A stretch of 64,000 bases of DNA. Source: Bin90 sp965214635 (GTDB taxonomy: Bacteria > Chloroflexota > Dehalococcoidia > Lucifugimonadales > JADFKI01). The DNA lies in contig OZ243964.1 in assembly GCA_965214635.1 (NCBI GenBank), positions 372,001 through 436,000 on the forward strand, read 5' to 3'. Below are positions 28,810-37,702 of this stretch, one piece after another; position 1 is the first letter of the stretch, and every line of letters starts with the position of its first letter. Position numbers and translations under genes: made by a program. The notes beneath the pieces were generated by a model. That model was not told the origin of the DNA and did not search any database. It worked only from the letters and a program-made list of their open reading frames with translations.

Positions 28810-29556
28810 CTATTCGTTGGCTGCCAAGAATGCGCGCGCGGCGTCTATGACGGCAGATGTGAGCGCAAACGACGAGTGTATATCCGAGCTGAGGTTGCGC
28901 CCTGCGGCGTGGATGCGCTCGCCAATAGCGTCTTGCGCCTCTTGTACGACGGGATGCTCGGGCTTGCCGGGATAGCCCATCGACTGGGCGAGGTCGTTCG
29001 TGCCCCATGCGAATGCGTCGATGCCCTCCACTGCAAGGATTTCGTCGATGTTCTCAAACGCCGTGGCGGATTCCAGCTGCGCCATGACGAGCATCTCTTT
29101 GTTCGTCAGCTCCATGAACTCGCTGCGGTCCAGGCCGGGCTGGTCGATGAGGATGCTGTCGTTGTAGAAAGTGCCGCGCCCTCCGCCCCAGCTTCGTTCG
29201 CCTTCCGGCGTGAAGCGGCATGCATCCACGAGCGCCTTCGCCTCCTCTGCTGTCTCCACATGTGGACCGAGTATGCCCATCACGCCCCTGTCGAGATACA
29301 GGTTGATGGAGTTGGGGGACTTATCTGGCACGCGGGCGATGGTGGTCAGCCCGTAGCCGTCTGCTACGCGTACCATGGCGTCGATAGACTCTTGGGTGAA
29401 CAGCCCGTGCTCGCCGTCGAGATTGACGAAGTCGAACCCGCCAAGCATTCCCACAAGTTCGATAGCCTCTGCGCTGGGATACACTAGGTTCAATCCCAGT
29501 CCCAGCTTGCCCTGTCGGTTCTTCTCTAATATGTTGTTCTTCCTAATTCGTGCCAT
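28810..29556 (-). CDS. HpcH/HpaI family aldolase
   Basis: The 248-residue protein is a class II metal-dependent aldolase of the HpcH/HpaI fold, which cleaves 2-keto-3-deoxy acids or related hydroxy-keto acids into pyruvate and an aldehyde. Signatures include GGFDFVNLDGEHGLFTQESI, ARVPDKSPNSINLYLDRGVMG, AQLESATAFENIDEILAVEG and AFAWGTNDLAQSMGYPG. The conserved Glu and Asp metal ligands lie in these segments. It precedes the zinc dehydrogenase on the same strand and faces the dehydratase, so the three could degrade a sugar acid. The specific substrate is not determinable. Confidence 0.88.
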   Translation of the reverse strand: MARIRKNNILEKNRQGKLGLGLNLVYPSAEAIELVGMLGGFDFVNLDGEHGLFTQESIDAMVRVADGYGLTTIARVPDKSPNSINLYLDRGVMGILGPHVETAEEAKALVDACRFTPEGERSWGGGRGTFYNDSILIDQPGLDRSEFMELTNKEMLVMAQLESATAFENIDEILAVEGIDAFAWGTNDLAQSMGYPGKPEHPVVQEAQDAIGERIHAAGRNLSSDIHSSFALTSAVIDAARAFLAANE

Positions 29557-29720
29557 TTCAAAAGCCTCCTGATGTTAACGCTGAGATGGTTTACGATGTA
29601 TTACAAGGCGTACCAACTGCGGATGTCCGTCGGTGTTTTGTACGCTCAGATGAGTAAGTGCGAAGTATCGATGGGAAACTGAAAATAGGAATAGGCAGGG
29701 ATGCGTAGCGATGCAAGGCG

Positions 29721-30413
29721 TTATGCGCTTGTTCGGAATGGCGGCAGCGTCTTGTGCAGCCACGGCACGATGTCGTTCAGCACGGCTTGGCTGATTTCGT
29801 GCGCCATTCCCGGGTATTCGTTGTACTCCGGCGAGTAGCCCTCGGAGCGCAGGAATGTCATCGCAGCGCGGGCGGATGCTACGGGCAGCACCATATCCGC
29901 CGTGCCGTGCGCTACGAATACTGGCTGCGTGCGGCTTTCTGGCAGATTGGGGCGCAGCTTGTCGGCGTTGGGTGCAACCCCGCTCAGCACCAGCAGCCCC
30001 TTGAATCTGTCGGGGTCGGGCAGCCCCAGCCGATAGGTCATCATCCCGCCCTGTGAGAAACCGCCAAGCAGCACATCGCCATCCGGTGTGCCGTATTCTA
30101 CTGTAACCTCATCCACCAGCGTGGACAGCATATCTGTGGCGTGCTCGATGTCGTCTGCGCTGCGTAGGTCGCTCGGCGGCGTCCATCCGAAGCCGGTCAT
30201 GCCCGGCCCAATTTGGAACGGGATGGGTGCGTTTGGGCAGATGTACACATAGCCGCTGGGGTCGATAGCAGGGGCAAGGCTGGCGAGGTCGCCCATATGC
30301 GCCCCAAAGCCGTGCAGCAGGATGACCATCGGGTATTTCTGTGCGGCATTGTATCCATCGGGTTCTATGGCGATGTACTTGAGCGTCGAGCCTTCGCGCT
30401 GTATGGCTTTCAA
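29721..30413 (-). CDS. phospholipase/carboxylesterase family alpha/beta hydrolase
   Basis: The 230-residue protein has the alpha/beta-hydrolase layout: an oxyanion-forming MVILLHGFGAHMGDLASLAP, the nucleophile elbow LLGGFSQGGMMTYRLGL with catalytic serine, an aspartate in FVAHGTADMVLPVASAR, and the final histidine in YPGMAHEISQAVL. It matches the phospholipase/carboxylesterase (YpfH or EstB-like) group that hydrolyses short-chain esters or lysophospholipids. There is no signal peptide. It lies between the aldolase and the flavin reductase on the same strand, with 55 and 164-base gaps. Confidence 0.88.
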   Translation of the reverse strand: MKAIQREGSTLKYIAIEPDGYNAAQKYPMVILLHGFGAHMGDLASLAPAIDPSGYVYICPNAPIPFQIGPGMTGFGWTPPSDLRSADDIEHATDMLSTLVDEVTVEYGTPDGDVLLGGFSQGGMMTYRLGLPDPDRFKGLLVLSGVAPNADKLRPNLPESRTQPVFVAHGTADMVLPVASARAAMTFLRSEGYSPEYNEYPGMAHEISQAVLNDIVPWLHKTLPPFRTSA

Positions 30414-30468
30414 TTTCCCGTCCTGAGTCCTGATTACGCTTCACCATTCGTATTGCCGCTTGCTGTAT

Positions 30469-31101
30469 CTATGTGCCACGGTCGTCCGGAGATGGCGGCT
30501 GATAGCTGGGGCGAACTAGCTCATATGTGTCGTGTGTGCTGCAATACATATTCCCCGCCAGCCTGCCCACGGGCTTTAGGCGGTCGTGGTCTATGCGGTG
30601 TCCGTTGATGATGTCGTCGCGAATGTGCATCAGCGCTATTTCGCCGATGACGAGATGGTGCCCCGACGCCTTGCCGCCGATTTCTAGCACTTGATTGAGG
30701 CGACACTCCATGTTCACGGGTGATTCGGCGACGCGCGGCGCCTGCACGACCTGCGACGGGGATGCGGTCAGTCCGCTGACGGCGAACTCGTCCACATCCG
30801 CAGGGAACTCGGCGGCTGTGCTGTTCATCGCTTCCGCTATTTCGTCCACAACCACATTCACCACGAACTCGCCTGTCGTCTCTATGTTGGCGAGCGTGTC
30901 CTTGTCCTTCCACCCGGCGCTGCGGGATATGCCTAGCACTACGGTCGGCGGAGCGTATGCTATGGCGTTGAAGAAGCTGAACGGTGCAAGATTCACCACA
31001 CCCGCCGTCGACACGCTGGACACAAGCGCAATAGGGCGCGGCACAATCACGCCGGTCAGCACGCGGTTGAAGCCATCGAATGTGCTAGGTTCTATTATCA
31101 A
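30469..31101 (-). CDS. flavin reductase family (FMN-binding split barrel) protein
   Basis: This 210-residue protein has the flavin reductase-like split barrel: GVIVPRPIALVSSVSTAGVVNLAPFSFFN with the PFSFFNAIAYAPPTV signature and GEFVVNVV. The family reduces FMN with NAD(P)H for a partner monooxygenase, or binds flavin itself. I place the start at a TTG at 31101, giving an N-terminus (M)IIEPSTFDGFNRVL that aligns with the family start, with GGAG about 10 bases upstream. ATGs at 31140 and 31173 would add non-conserved residues but cannot be ruled out. No monooxygenase lies beside it. Confidence 0.8.
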   Translation of the reverse strand: MIIEPSTFDGFNRVLTGVIVPRPIALVSSVSTAGVVNLAPFSFFNAIAYAPPTVVLGISRSAGWKDKDTLANIETTGEFVVNVVVDEIAEAMNSTAAEFPADVDEFAVSGLTASPSQVVQAPRVAESPVNMECRLNQVLEIGGKASGHHLVIGEIALMHIRDDIINGHRIDHDRLKPVGRLAGNMYCSTHDTYELVRPSYQPPSPDDRGT

Positions 31102-31224
31102 AATCTGCGGTCTCCATATATGCTTTCTTGTGAGCGGCATTGGCGGATTAGCGAATGCGCCCCTTGCCCTCACCCTCTAGCCCGAGCCATAGGGTAATAC
31201 AGGGCGGCGATAATGGCAATCGCT

Positions 31225-31254
31225 TTGACTTGAAACGATGCCAAAGCGTACACT
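31225..31254 (+). promoter_or_regulatory. sigma70-type promoter
   Basis: TTGACT (31225-31230), an 18-base spacer and TACACT (31249-31254) precede the gene that starts at 31322 by about 60 bases. The two elements each differ from consensus at one or two positions. Confidence 0.6.
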
Positions 31255-31321
31255 ATGGGCGTAGTTGTAATCGTTGCCGCCGCAGTTGGCGCGCTCCATA
31301 CCCATAAATCAGAGGTGGTTG

Positions 31322-32077
31322 ATGAGCAGACTGATTGAAATGCTTGATAAGACGCATGAGTCCTCGCGCGGGTTGGGCTTTGCGGCGTCGCGGCAAGCCG
31401 CTACCCCGTCCGTAGTGCTAATCGGGCGAGTAACGGCGCAGGAGCTTGCGGACACCGAAGCCCTTGCCGAATCTGATGTGGACGCCCTGCTCGTAACGCT
31501 GGACGCAGCGGACGCAGGAACGGTTGCGCGCATAAGTGGTTTGTTGGGCGACAGGCTCTGGGGTGCGCGGGTCGGGAGCGTGAGTGCAGAGGATGCTCAG
31601 GCACTCAAAGACGCAGGCTGCGACTTCATCGTGTTCGATGCCGAAGACACCGCTGCCGCAGTCTTGAACAACGCCGATGTGGGCAAAATCATCGCCATTG
31701 ACTCCGAAGATCCAGAGTTCGATGAGAACACCGCCAAAGCGGTCAGAACACTGGACATAGACGGCGCGCTGTTCGCCTCAGCAGAAAGCCTGCTGCCGCT
31801 CACTGTGCAAAAGCTGCTGGGCATCCAAGCCACGAGGGCGCTTGTGGGCAGGCGGACGATACTGACGGCGCCAGCCGGTCTCGGCAAGACGGACATCGAG
31901 GCGCTTCGCAATGCGGGCGTAGTCGGGCTAGCCGTCAGCCTCGCAGGGGCAGATGATGTGGCGCGAATGAAAGCGGACATCGCAGGGTTGCCGCGTCGGC
32001 AGTCCCAGCGCAGTGGCGCAACCGCGAAAGCGCCGAACTCCGGCTTCCTCCGCAGCCAGCAGTCCTACGACGATTAG
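31322..32077 (+). CDS. conserved protein of unknown function, beta/alpha repeats
   Basis: This 251-residue soluble protein has alternating short strands and Ala-rich helices such as SVVLIGRVTAQELADTEAL, DVDALLVTLDAADAGTVARI, CDFIVFDAEDTAAAVLN and GVVGLAVSLAGADDVARM. This is the rhythm of a TIM barrel. I see no complete catalytic motif of a known enzyme. The C-terminal 30 residues are Gln/Ser/Arg-rich and probably disordered. The ATG at 31322 has AGAGGTGG just upstream, which decides the start over the in-frame ATG at 31274. A promoter-like pair lies at 31225-31254. It is a single-gene unit between divergent and convergent neighbours. Confidence 0.65.
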   Translation: MSRLIEMLDKTHESSRGLGFAASRQAATPSVVLIGRVTAQELADTEALAESDVDALLVTLDAADAGTVARISGLLGDRLWGARVGSVSAEDAQALKDAGCDFIVFDAEDTAAAVLNNADVGKIIAIDSEDPEFDENTAKAVRTLDIDGALFASAESLLPLTVQKLLGIQATRALVGRRTILTAPAGLGKTDIEALRNAGVVGLAVSLAGADDVARMKADIAGLPRRQSQRSGATAKAPNSGFLRSQQSYDD

Positions 32078-32198
32078 GGCAAGACAGGGGTTCGCATCGC
32101 CAGCTTGTAGTTCCTCTCCCCCATATCATCAGGGTGCCAATGCAGAGCGCCTATAGGCATCTGTCGCTTGGAGGCGAGGGTTTTGGGGATGGCGGCGC

Positions 32199-32930
32199 TC
32201 ATCGCCCCACTGACAGCCGATCGACGAGATACTGCGGCAAGCCGTGCTGCTCCATCTTGGTCTGTGTTGCTCGGATGTCGTACGGGACGCGGTGGTGGCT
32301 GACGGCTTGTGCGTGAGCGTCGTATATGGCGTAGCTCGCGCGGGCGTCTCCGTCACGCGGCTGCCCCACAGAGCCGGGGTTTATCACCATACCATCTTCA
32401 TCCAGTGGCACTTGGGCATCAAGGTGATGGCGTATGAAAGCAGCGCCGTTCTGCGTTCGGCGGCAGATGAACGGCACATGCGAATGCCCCACCACGCACC
32501 AATAGGTTTGTATGTGGGTCATGCATGCCAGCGCCGCACGCTCGGTTAGCACATACTCCCACACCGGGTCGCGCGGGCTGCCGTGCACGAGAGTGAACTC
32601 ATCGCGCTCTAGCGTGAGGGGCTGTGCCGCAATGAACTCCGCCTGCTCTCGGGAAATCTGCGTCGCTGTCCAGCGGTTGGCGGCTGCGGCGTAGGCGTTG
32701 AAGTCGTGCAGAGACAGCCTGCCCACGGCTGCGAGATCGTGGTTGCCGATGATGGCATAGTGTGGATGAGACCGCAGCAGCTCTATGCACTCGGACGGCT
32801 CTGGCCCATATCCGACGAGGTCTCCTAGCGACCATATCTCGCTGAAGCCGCCGCGCCGCTCGGCGTCCGCAATCACGCTCTTGAACGCCGCAAGGTTGCT
32901 ATGCACATCCGACACAATCAGCGCCCTCAT
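32199..32930 (-). CDS. metallophosphoesterase
   Basis: The 243-residue protein is a calcineurin-like phosphoesterase. Metal ligands are visible in IVSDVHSNLAAF, SLGDLVGYGPEP, IGNHD, VHGSPRDPVWEYV and VVGHSHVPF. This pattern is typical of the YfcE/MJ0936 group of small phosphodiesterases, with an activity that depends on the organism. The start MRALIVSDVHSNLA puts the first metal motif at the N-terminus as in the family. It is transcribed toward the unknown gene at 31322-32077. A 271-base gap with no gene separates it from tsaE. Confidence 0.9.
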   Translation of the reverse strand: MRALIVSDVHSNLAAFKSVIADAERRGGFSEIWSLGDLVGYGPEPSECIELLRSHPHYAIIGNHDLAAVGRLSLHDFNAYAAAANRWTATQISREQAEFIAAQPLTLERDEFTLVHGSPRDPVWEYVLTERAALACMTHIQTYWCVVGHSHVPFICRRTQNGAAFIRHHLDAQVPLDEDGMVINPGSVGQPRDGDARASYAIYDAHAQAVSHHRVPYDIRATQTKMEQHGLPQYLVDRLSVGR

Positions 32931-33201
32931 TGTGGTTGCTCCCTTAATTCATAAATTCGCATGTCAAGTCATCAGTACGCTGGTACTATATGGGGAAATT
33001 AGGAAATATCGACCACTCACCAAAAGCTGCGATAACACTAAACAACTCAAAAATAATTAGGGAAGGGCTTACGCTAATTTTCTCTTAACATCCAAATGGC
33101 TTACCGCGCGCATCTCATTCTGCTATCCTGTATAGCGTCATTTTACCGTGAATTAGAGCATCAGCCGCAGCAAAGAGTGGCTGTCCAAATAGAGCATTTT
33201 T

Positions 33202-33762
33202 GTGAACCCACCTAATTCTACATACGAATCCGCCTCTGTGCCCCAACTCCAAAGCTTGACATTCTGTACGGATACTCCCGAGCAGACGCAGGCGTTGGGC
33301 AGGCAGCTCGGCAGCATCGCGCGCGCAGGCGATGTGTTTCTGCTGACTGGCGACTTGGGCGCAGGCAAGACTTGTCTCACGCAGGGCGTACTTTGGGGTC
33401 TTGGCGGCGACGAATATGCACATAGCCCCACTTTCGTGCTCATCTGCGAATACTTTGCGCGCTTGACGCTCTACCACATGGATCTGTATCGCCTAGACAG
33501 CATTGAGGAAGTGATAGATCTGGGATTGGAGGAATACCTATTCGGCGATGGCGTCTGCGTAGTGGAGTGGGCGGAGAAGGCTTTGGAAGCGTTTGAAGCC
33601 GAGCATATGCGTATCGTCATCGATGTGAGAGGGGATGACAAGCGCCGCTTTACGCTCACAGCGTCTTCACCGCGCTATGCCGAGTTGCTGGACGCCCTTA
33701 CTGAATGTGCGCCGCAGTTCCAATCTCCATGCGGTGTAAGTCTGGCAGGCGGGGAGAGCTGA
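33202..33762 (+). CDS. tsaE: tRNA t6A synthesis ATPase TsaE
   Basis: TsaE is the ATPase partner of TsaB-TsaD in making N6-threonylcarbamoyl-adenosine at tRNA position 37. The 186-residue protein has the Walker A motif LLTGDLGAGKTCLTQGVLWGL, YAHSPTFVLI and YHMDLYRLD, with the conserved VEWAEK near the C-terminus. The start is a GTG at 33202 with no clear ribosome-binding site; a later start near residue 20 is possible. Its stop codon overlaps the start of tsaB (TGATG), so the two are coupled as in many bacteria. Confidence 0.92.
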   Translation: MNPPNSTYESASVPQLQSLTFCTDTPEQTQALGRQLGSIARAGDVFLLTGDLGAGKTCLTQGVLWGLGGDEYAHSPTFVLICEYFARLTLYHMDLYRLDSIEEVIDLGLEEYLFGDGVCVVEWAEKALEAFEAEHMRIVIDVRGDDKRRFTLTASSPRYAELLDALTECAPQFQSPCGVSLAGGES

Positions 33763-34457
33763 TGGAACTTGCCATTGACACATCCACACGCTTTGCGTCA
33801 GTGGGCATATCGCGCGAGGGGGAACTCGTATCCGAGCTGACTTGGCGCTCCGAGCGCAACCACAGCGTTGAGCTTATGCCTACGGTGGGCTATATGCTCA
33901 AGCGCAGTAACATCGCCGTAACGGACATCCAAGCGATATATGTGGCGTCCGGCCCGGGTGGGTTCAGTGCGCTGCGCGTGGGGATGAGCGCTGCAAAGGC
34001 GATGGCGGCGTCGTTGAGCGTTCCGCTGGTCGCAGTGGGGACGCTCAACATAGAGGCGCATCCCCATCGTGGGCTTGGGCGTCCCGTATGCGCGCTGATA
34101 GGTGCCGGCAGAAACCGCCTCTATATAGGCAGGTTTGACGATGCGCAGCAGCCCACATACGAAGTGGCACAACACTCCGAGCTGGCGTCCGTCGCTGCTG
34201 GCGATGCGATATTCTGCGGTGAGGCGGCGGCAGACGCTGCAGATCTGATACGCAGCACATTCGGCAACGACACACTAATTGCCGCACAGCAGCAGCCTAC
34301 GCGCCACGCCAATGTGCTTGCGTCGCTGGGTTGGAATATGCTGCGGGCAGGGCGCACCGCAGACCCGCTTACCCTCGAGCCGATATACCTGCGCAGCTCA
34401 CAGGTAGACACGGCAAATCGCACATGGCGCACAGGCGTGCCGCCGTCTCGCATATAA
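33762..34457 (+). CDS. tsaB: tRNA t6A synthesis protein TsaB
   Basis: TsaB is the inactive ASKHA-fold partner that dimerises with TsaD for tRNA t6A formation. The 231-residue protein starts MELAIDTSTRFASVGIS and has the typical HSVELMPTVGYML and SGPGGFSALRVGMSAAKAMA segments. The ATG at 33762 overlaps the tsaE stop by one base; the longer frame would lie inside tsaE. ndk follows 33 bases later on the same strand. TsaD itself is not in this window. Confidence 0.93.
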   Translation: MELAIDTSTRFASVGISREGELVSELTWRSERNHSVELMPTVGYMLKRSNIAVTDIQAIYVASGPGGFSALRVGMSAAKAMAASLSVPLVAVGTLNIEAHPHRGLGRPVCALIGAGRNRLYIGRFDDAQQPTYEVAQHSELASVAAGDAIFCGEAAADAADLIRSTFGNDTLIAAQQQPTRHANVLASLGWNMLRAGRTADPLTLEPIYLRSSQVDTANRTWRTGVPPSRI

Positions 34458-34490
34458 ACTTTTACAAACACGGAGGAGCGTTAGACACAG

Positions 34491-34943
34491 ATGGAAAGAA
34501 CCTTGGTCTTGATAAAGCCTGACGCAGTTCAGCGCGGATTGAGCGGCGAAATCATAGCGCGCTTGGAGCGGCGCGGGTTGAAGCTTGCGGGGATGAAGCT
34601 GCTGCAAGTAACACCCGAACTGGCGCATCAGCACTATGGCGCGCATGTGGGGAAGCCGTTCTTCGAAGGGCTGGTGAAGTTCATCACTTCGTCGCCGCTG
34701 ATTGCCATTGCAGTGGAGGGCGTGAACGCCGTGGATGTGGTTCGCACCACGATGGGCGCAACAAACCCTGTGGATGCGACGCCCGGCACTATTCGCGGCG
34801 ACTTCGGTCTCACAATCGGCGCAAACCTGATACATGGTTCAGACTCGCTCGAGTCGGCTGAGGCCGAACTAGCGCTCTTCTTCGATGATGGCGAAATTGT
34901 GGACTACGAGCGCGATATCGACGGCTGGATTATAGAATCCTGA
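34491..34943 (+). CDS. ndk: nucleoside diphosphate kinase
   Basis: This 150-residue enzyme transfers phosphate among NDPs and NTPs via a phosphohistidine. It begins MERTLVLIKPDAVQRGLSGEI and has the catalytic histidine in LIHGSDSLESAEAEL, preceded by NPVDATPGTIRGDFG. A ribosome-binding GGAGG lies upstream of the ATG. It follows tsaB on the same strand. Its last 14 bases overlap the 3' end of rsfS on the opposite strand. Confidence 0.97.
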   Translation: MERTLVLIKPDAVQRGLSGEIIARLERRGLKLAGMKLLQVTPELAHQHYGAHVGKPFFEGLVKFITSSPLIAIAVEGVNAVDVVRTTMGATNPVDATPGTIRGDFGLTIGANLIHGSDSLESAEAELALFFDDGEIVDYERDIDGWIIES

Positions 34944-35292
34944 CTAGTTCCTTGCCCTCTGCCCAAGCAGATTCAAGGTCGTAGAAGGCGCGCTCGTGAA
35001 CGCCGAATATGTGGATGACAACATCGCCGAAGTCTAGCAGCATCCATCCCGATTCGGCTGTCCCCTCGCGATGGTGGCGCACCGCACCTCTGTTTTCCAG
35101 CGCATGCTCTATATCCTCAGAGACTGCGCGCAGCTGGCGTGTGGAGTCTACCGACATTATCACGAAGTAGTCGGCAAAGTCGCTCACCTCGCTGATGTCT
35201 AGCATCACGATGTTTGACGCCAGCTTGTCCGACGCCACATCCGCCGCATAGCGCGCATAGTCGAGGGGCTGCAGGGTAGTCTGTTCTATCAT
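34930..35292 (-). CDS. rsfS: ribosomal silencing factor RsfS
   Basis: RsfS binds ribosomal protein L14 and blocks subunit joining when nutrients are short. The 120-residue protein has the family core DISEVSDFADYFVIMSVDSTRQLRA, GWMLLDFGDVVIHIF and ERAFYDLESAW. I choose the ATG at 35292: a TATAAT sits only 6 bases upstream, so transcription should begin at or next to this ATG. The longer frame to 35340 would include the promoter. Its 3' end overlaps that of ndk by 14 bases. Confidence 0.93.
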   Translation of the reverse strand: MIEQTTLQPLDYARYAADVASDKLASNIVMLDISEVSDFADYFVIMSVDSTRQLRAVSEDIEHALENRGAVRHHREGTAESGWMLLDFGDVVIHIFGVHERAFYDLESAWAEGKELVRIL

Positions 35293-35298
35293 GGTCGC

Positions 35299-35328
35299 AT
35301 TATATCCACGCACACGCCACAAGGTCAA
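35299..35328 (-). promoter_or_regulatory. promoter giving a leaderless rsfS transcript
   Basis: On the minus strand TTGACC (35323-35328), an 18-base spacer and a perfect TATAAT (35299-35304) end 6 bases before the rsfS ATG at 35292. The usual distance to the first transcribed base places it at the A of the start codon or within a base of it. No ribosome-binding sequence is seen. Confidence 0.65.
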
Positions 35329-35541
35329 ACTTTTTGGCATTCAATAGCACTCCGACAATCCCATTTCTAGCGTGTTCTGTATGAGAGTTGGGGGCTTGTG
35401 ACGCTCAATCCATGAGCCTTGTCGTGAGCCTTGCAGGGAGGAATTCTCAATTTACGATGGTATGCAGTTGATGCATCTTTTCGAACCCTGTGGACAACGA
35501 AATTCGTTGAACGCCCCACAACGCTGTGATAGGCTTTTGAT

Positions 35542-36669
35542 ATGAACACTAACACACGCATGCCCCGTGTAGTCGTTGCGATGAGCGGGGGAGTGGACTC
35601 GTCCGTGGCAGCCCTGCTGCTCAGCAGGCAGGGCTACGAGGTCGTGGGCGTAACGATGCGCCTATGGTCGCAAGAGCAGAGCGATGCAGCGCCCCTGAAC
35701 AAGCGCTGCTGCTCAGTGGAGGATGTTGCAGACGCACGGCGCGTCTGCGATGCCATCGGCGCACGCCACTATTTCCTCAACTTCGAGCGCGAGTTCCAAA
35801 AGCATGTGGTGGACTATTTCGTGCGCGAATACGACAGGGGGCGCACGCCGCACCCATGTCTTGCCTGTAACGACAAGATAAAGTTCGATTTCCTGTTGCG
35901 CCGCGCGCTGTTCATGGATGCCGATTACATCGCTACCGGGCACTATGCCCGCATTCGCCGCGCCGCCAACCGCATTCGCCTGCTCAAGGGCACCGACGCT
36001 TCCAAAGACCAGTCGTATGTGCTCTACACGCTCCGCCAGCCTGAGTTGGAACGGTTGCTGCTGCCGGTCGGCGAGTTTCCCAAGACCGAGATCCGGCGCC
36101 TCGCCGCCGATGCACGATTGCCGGTTGCGAACAAGCCTGACAGCCAAGAGATATGCTTCATCCCGGACGGGGACTACCGCAAGTTCGTCGGCGAACGCAG
36201 CAAGCCCAAGCCGGGCGAAATCGTCGACGCAAATGGCAAGGCGCTTGGAACTCATCCGGGCATCCAGTTCTTTACGATAGGGCAGCGGCGCGGGCTGGGC
36301 TTGCAAGGCAACACCGGCGAGCCGTTGTATGTAATCGCTATCGATACGGGAGCCAACCGCATCGTGCTGGGCAGCCACGCCGACCTGATGCGAACCGAAC
36401 TTTGGGCATCGCGCATCAACTACATCGGCGGGGCTGCGCCTAGCAAGCCCATCCCCGTCAGCGCCAAGATACGCTACAAGGCGAGCGAAGCACCCGCAAC
36501 GCTGACCCCACGCGGCGACTGGGCAGCGCTGCAATTCCACGCACCTCAGCGCGCAGTTACGCCGGGTCAAGCGGTGGCGTTCTATCAGGGCGATGAGATT
36601 ATCGGCGGAGGCATCATAGAAGCGGAAGCGCCCAAGCCAGTGAATGTGATTGAAAGCGTAAGTGTGTAG
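35542..36669 (+). CDS. mnmA: tRNA-specific 2-thiouridylase MnmA
   Basis: MnmA adds the sulfur at the wobble uridine (position 34) of Lys, Glu and Gln tRNAs. The 375-residue protein has the PP-loop VAMSGGVDSSVAALLL, the first catalytic cysteine in PCLACNDKIKFDFLL, and the second in SQEICFIPDGDYRKFV. GHYARI and the C-terminal TIGQRRGLG segment are also in place. The ATG at 35542 begins MNTNTRMPRVVVAMSGG, a short natural leader. It heads a cluster with rnhB (23 bases on) and the YraN-family gene. Confidence 0.96.
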   Translation: MNTNTRMPRVVVAMSGGVDSSVAALLLSRQGYEVVGVTMRLWSQEQSDAAPLNKRCCSVEDVADARRVCDAIGARHYFLNFEREFQKHVVDYFVREYDRGRTPHPCLACNDKIKFDFLLRRALFMDADYIATGHYARIRRAANRIRLLKGTDASKDQSYVLYTLRQPELERLLLPVGEFPKTEIRRLAADARLPVANKPDSQEICFIPDGDYRKFVGERSKPKPGEIVDANGKALGTHPGIQFFTIGQRRGLGLQGNTGEPLYVIAIDTGANRIVLGSHADLMRTELWASRINYIGGAAPSKPIPVSAKIRYKASEAPATLTPRGDWAALQFHAPQRAVTPGQAVAFYQGDEIIGGGIIEAEAPKPVNVIESVSV

Positions 36670-36692
36670 GAACGGTTCCGGTTTGCTCGCCA

Positions 36693-37340
36693 ATGTCTGC
36701 AAGATTGAAACGACCGCATCCCACATACACCGAAGAGGCTGCGTTGCTGCGCTCCGGCTACTTGCTCATCGCCGGCGTGGATGAGGCGGGACGGGGAGCG
36801 CTTGCCGGGCCTGTCGTCGCTGGCGCTGCCATATTGCCGCCGCATCCTAAGGGCGGTTGGATGGACATCATCCACGACAGCAAGCAACTGACGCCCCTGC
36901 AGCGCGAGGCTGCGTTCGAGCGCATGCAAGCCGCATCGGTAACGCTCCGATGCGGCGCTGCATCCGCAGCCGAAGTTGACGCTCACGGCATTGTAGCGGC
37001 TACGCATATGGCTATGGCAAGAGCAATCTGTGCGCTGCCGACTGCGCCGCAGTATCTGCTGCTCGATGCGTTCGAACTGCCCACCGTTGCGCTGCCCCAA
37101 ACCGCCATCGTGAAGGGCGATGCAAAATGCCTGTCTATTGCGGCGGCGTCTATTGCTGCTAAGGTAACGCGGGATGCCATGATGCGCGATGCTGATGCCG
37201 ATTTCCCCGGCTATGGGTTTGCACAGCACAAAGGCTACGGCACTGCGCAGCACATCGACAGCCTAGAACGGCTGGGGGCGTGCGCGATTCATCGGCGCAG
37301 CTTCGCTCCCGTCCGCCGTATCCTGCACGCCCTCATATGA
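36693..37340 (+). CDS. rnhB: ribonuclease HII
   Basis: RNase HII removes ribonucleotides misincorporated in DNA and RNA of hybrids. The 215-residue protein has the metal-binding IAGVDEAGRGALAGPVVAGAA, the DSKQLTPLQREAAF segment, and later LLLDAFELP and VKGDAKCLSIAAASIAAKVTRD. Asp and Glu ligands are in place. The stop overlaps the start of the YraN-family gene (ATGA), a common rnhB-yraN pairing in bacteria. Confidence 0.96.
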   Translation: MSARLKRPHPTYTEEAALLRSGYLLIAGVDEAGRGALAGPVVAGAAILPPHPKGGWMDIIHDSKQLTPLQREAAFERMQAASVTLRCGAASAAEVDAHGIVAATHMAMARAICALPTAPQYLLLDAFELPTVALPQTAIVKGDAKCLSIAAASIAAKVTRDAMMRDADADFPGYGFAQHKGYGTAQHIDSLERLGACAIHRRSFAPVRRILHALI

Positions 37341-37702
37341 ACGCACGCAAGCGGACGGGCATGCTTGGAGAGCGAGCGGCACGCCGCCACTTGGAGGATA
37401 CCGGATACCGTATCCTGGGCGTGAATGTGCGCATTGGGCGCGGCGAAATTGACATCGTTGCCGAGCAGTCGGGGGACATAGTCTTCGCGGAGGTGCGGAC
37501 ACGCCGCAGCCTCCACATGGGTGCGCCGGAAGAGTCCATCACGCCTGCCAAGCGCGAGCGCATGCTTGTTGCGGCGCAAGCCTACCTGCAAACGCACGGA
37601 TTAGAGAGCCGCAATTGGCGCATCGACCTAGTCGCAGTGGAGCTAGACGCCCTAGACAGGGTAGGGCGTTTGAGCGTAATTCCCAACGCCATCGAAGCCT
37701 GA
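37337..37702 (+). CDS. UPF0102 (YraN) family endonuclease-like protein
   Basis: This 121-residue protein has the YraN fold: GMLGERAARRHLEDTGYRIL, then GRGEIDIVAEQSGDIVFAEVRTR, with the D and E-x-K-like residues of a PD-(D/E)xK nuclease core. Its precise substrate is unknown; genomic linkage to rnhB suggests a role in DNA or RNA repair. The ATG at 37337 overlaps the rnhB stop by 4 bases and fits the family N-terminus; the longer frame is inside rnhB. The 181-base gap behind it holds no gene. Confidence 0.9.
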   Translation: MNARKRTGMLGERAARRHLEDTGYRILGVNVRIGRGEIDIVAEQSGDIVFAEVRTRRSLHMGAPEESITPAKRERMLVAAQAYLQTHGLESRNWRIDLVAVELDALDRVGRLSVIPNAIEA

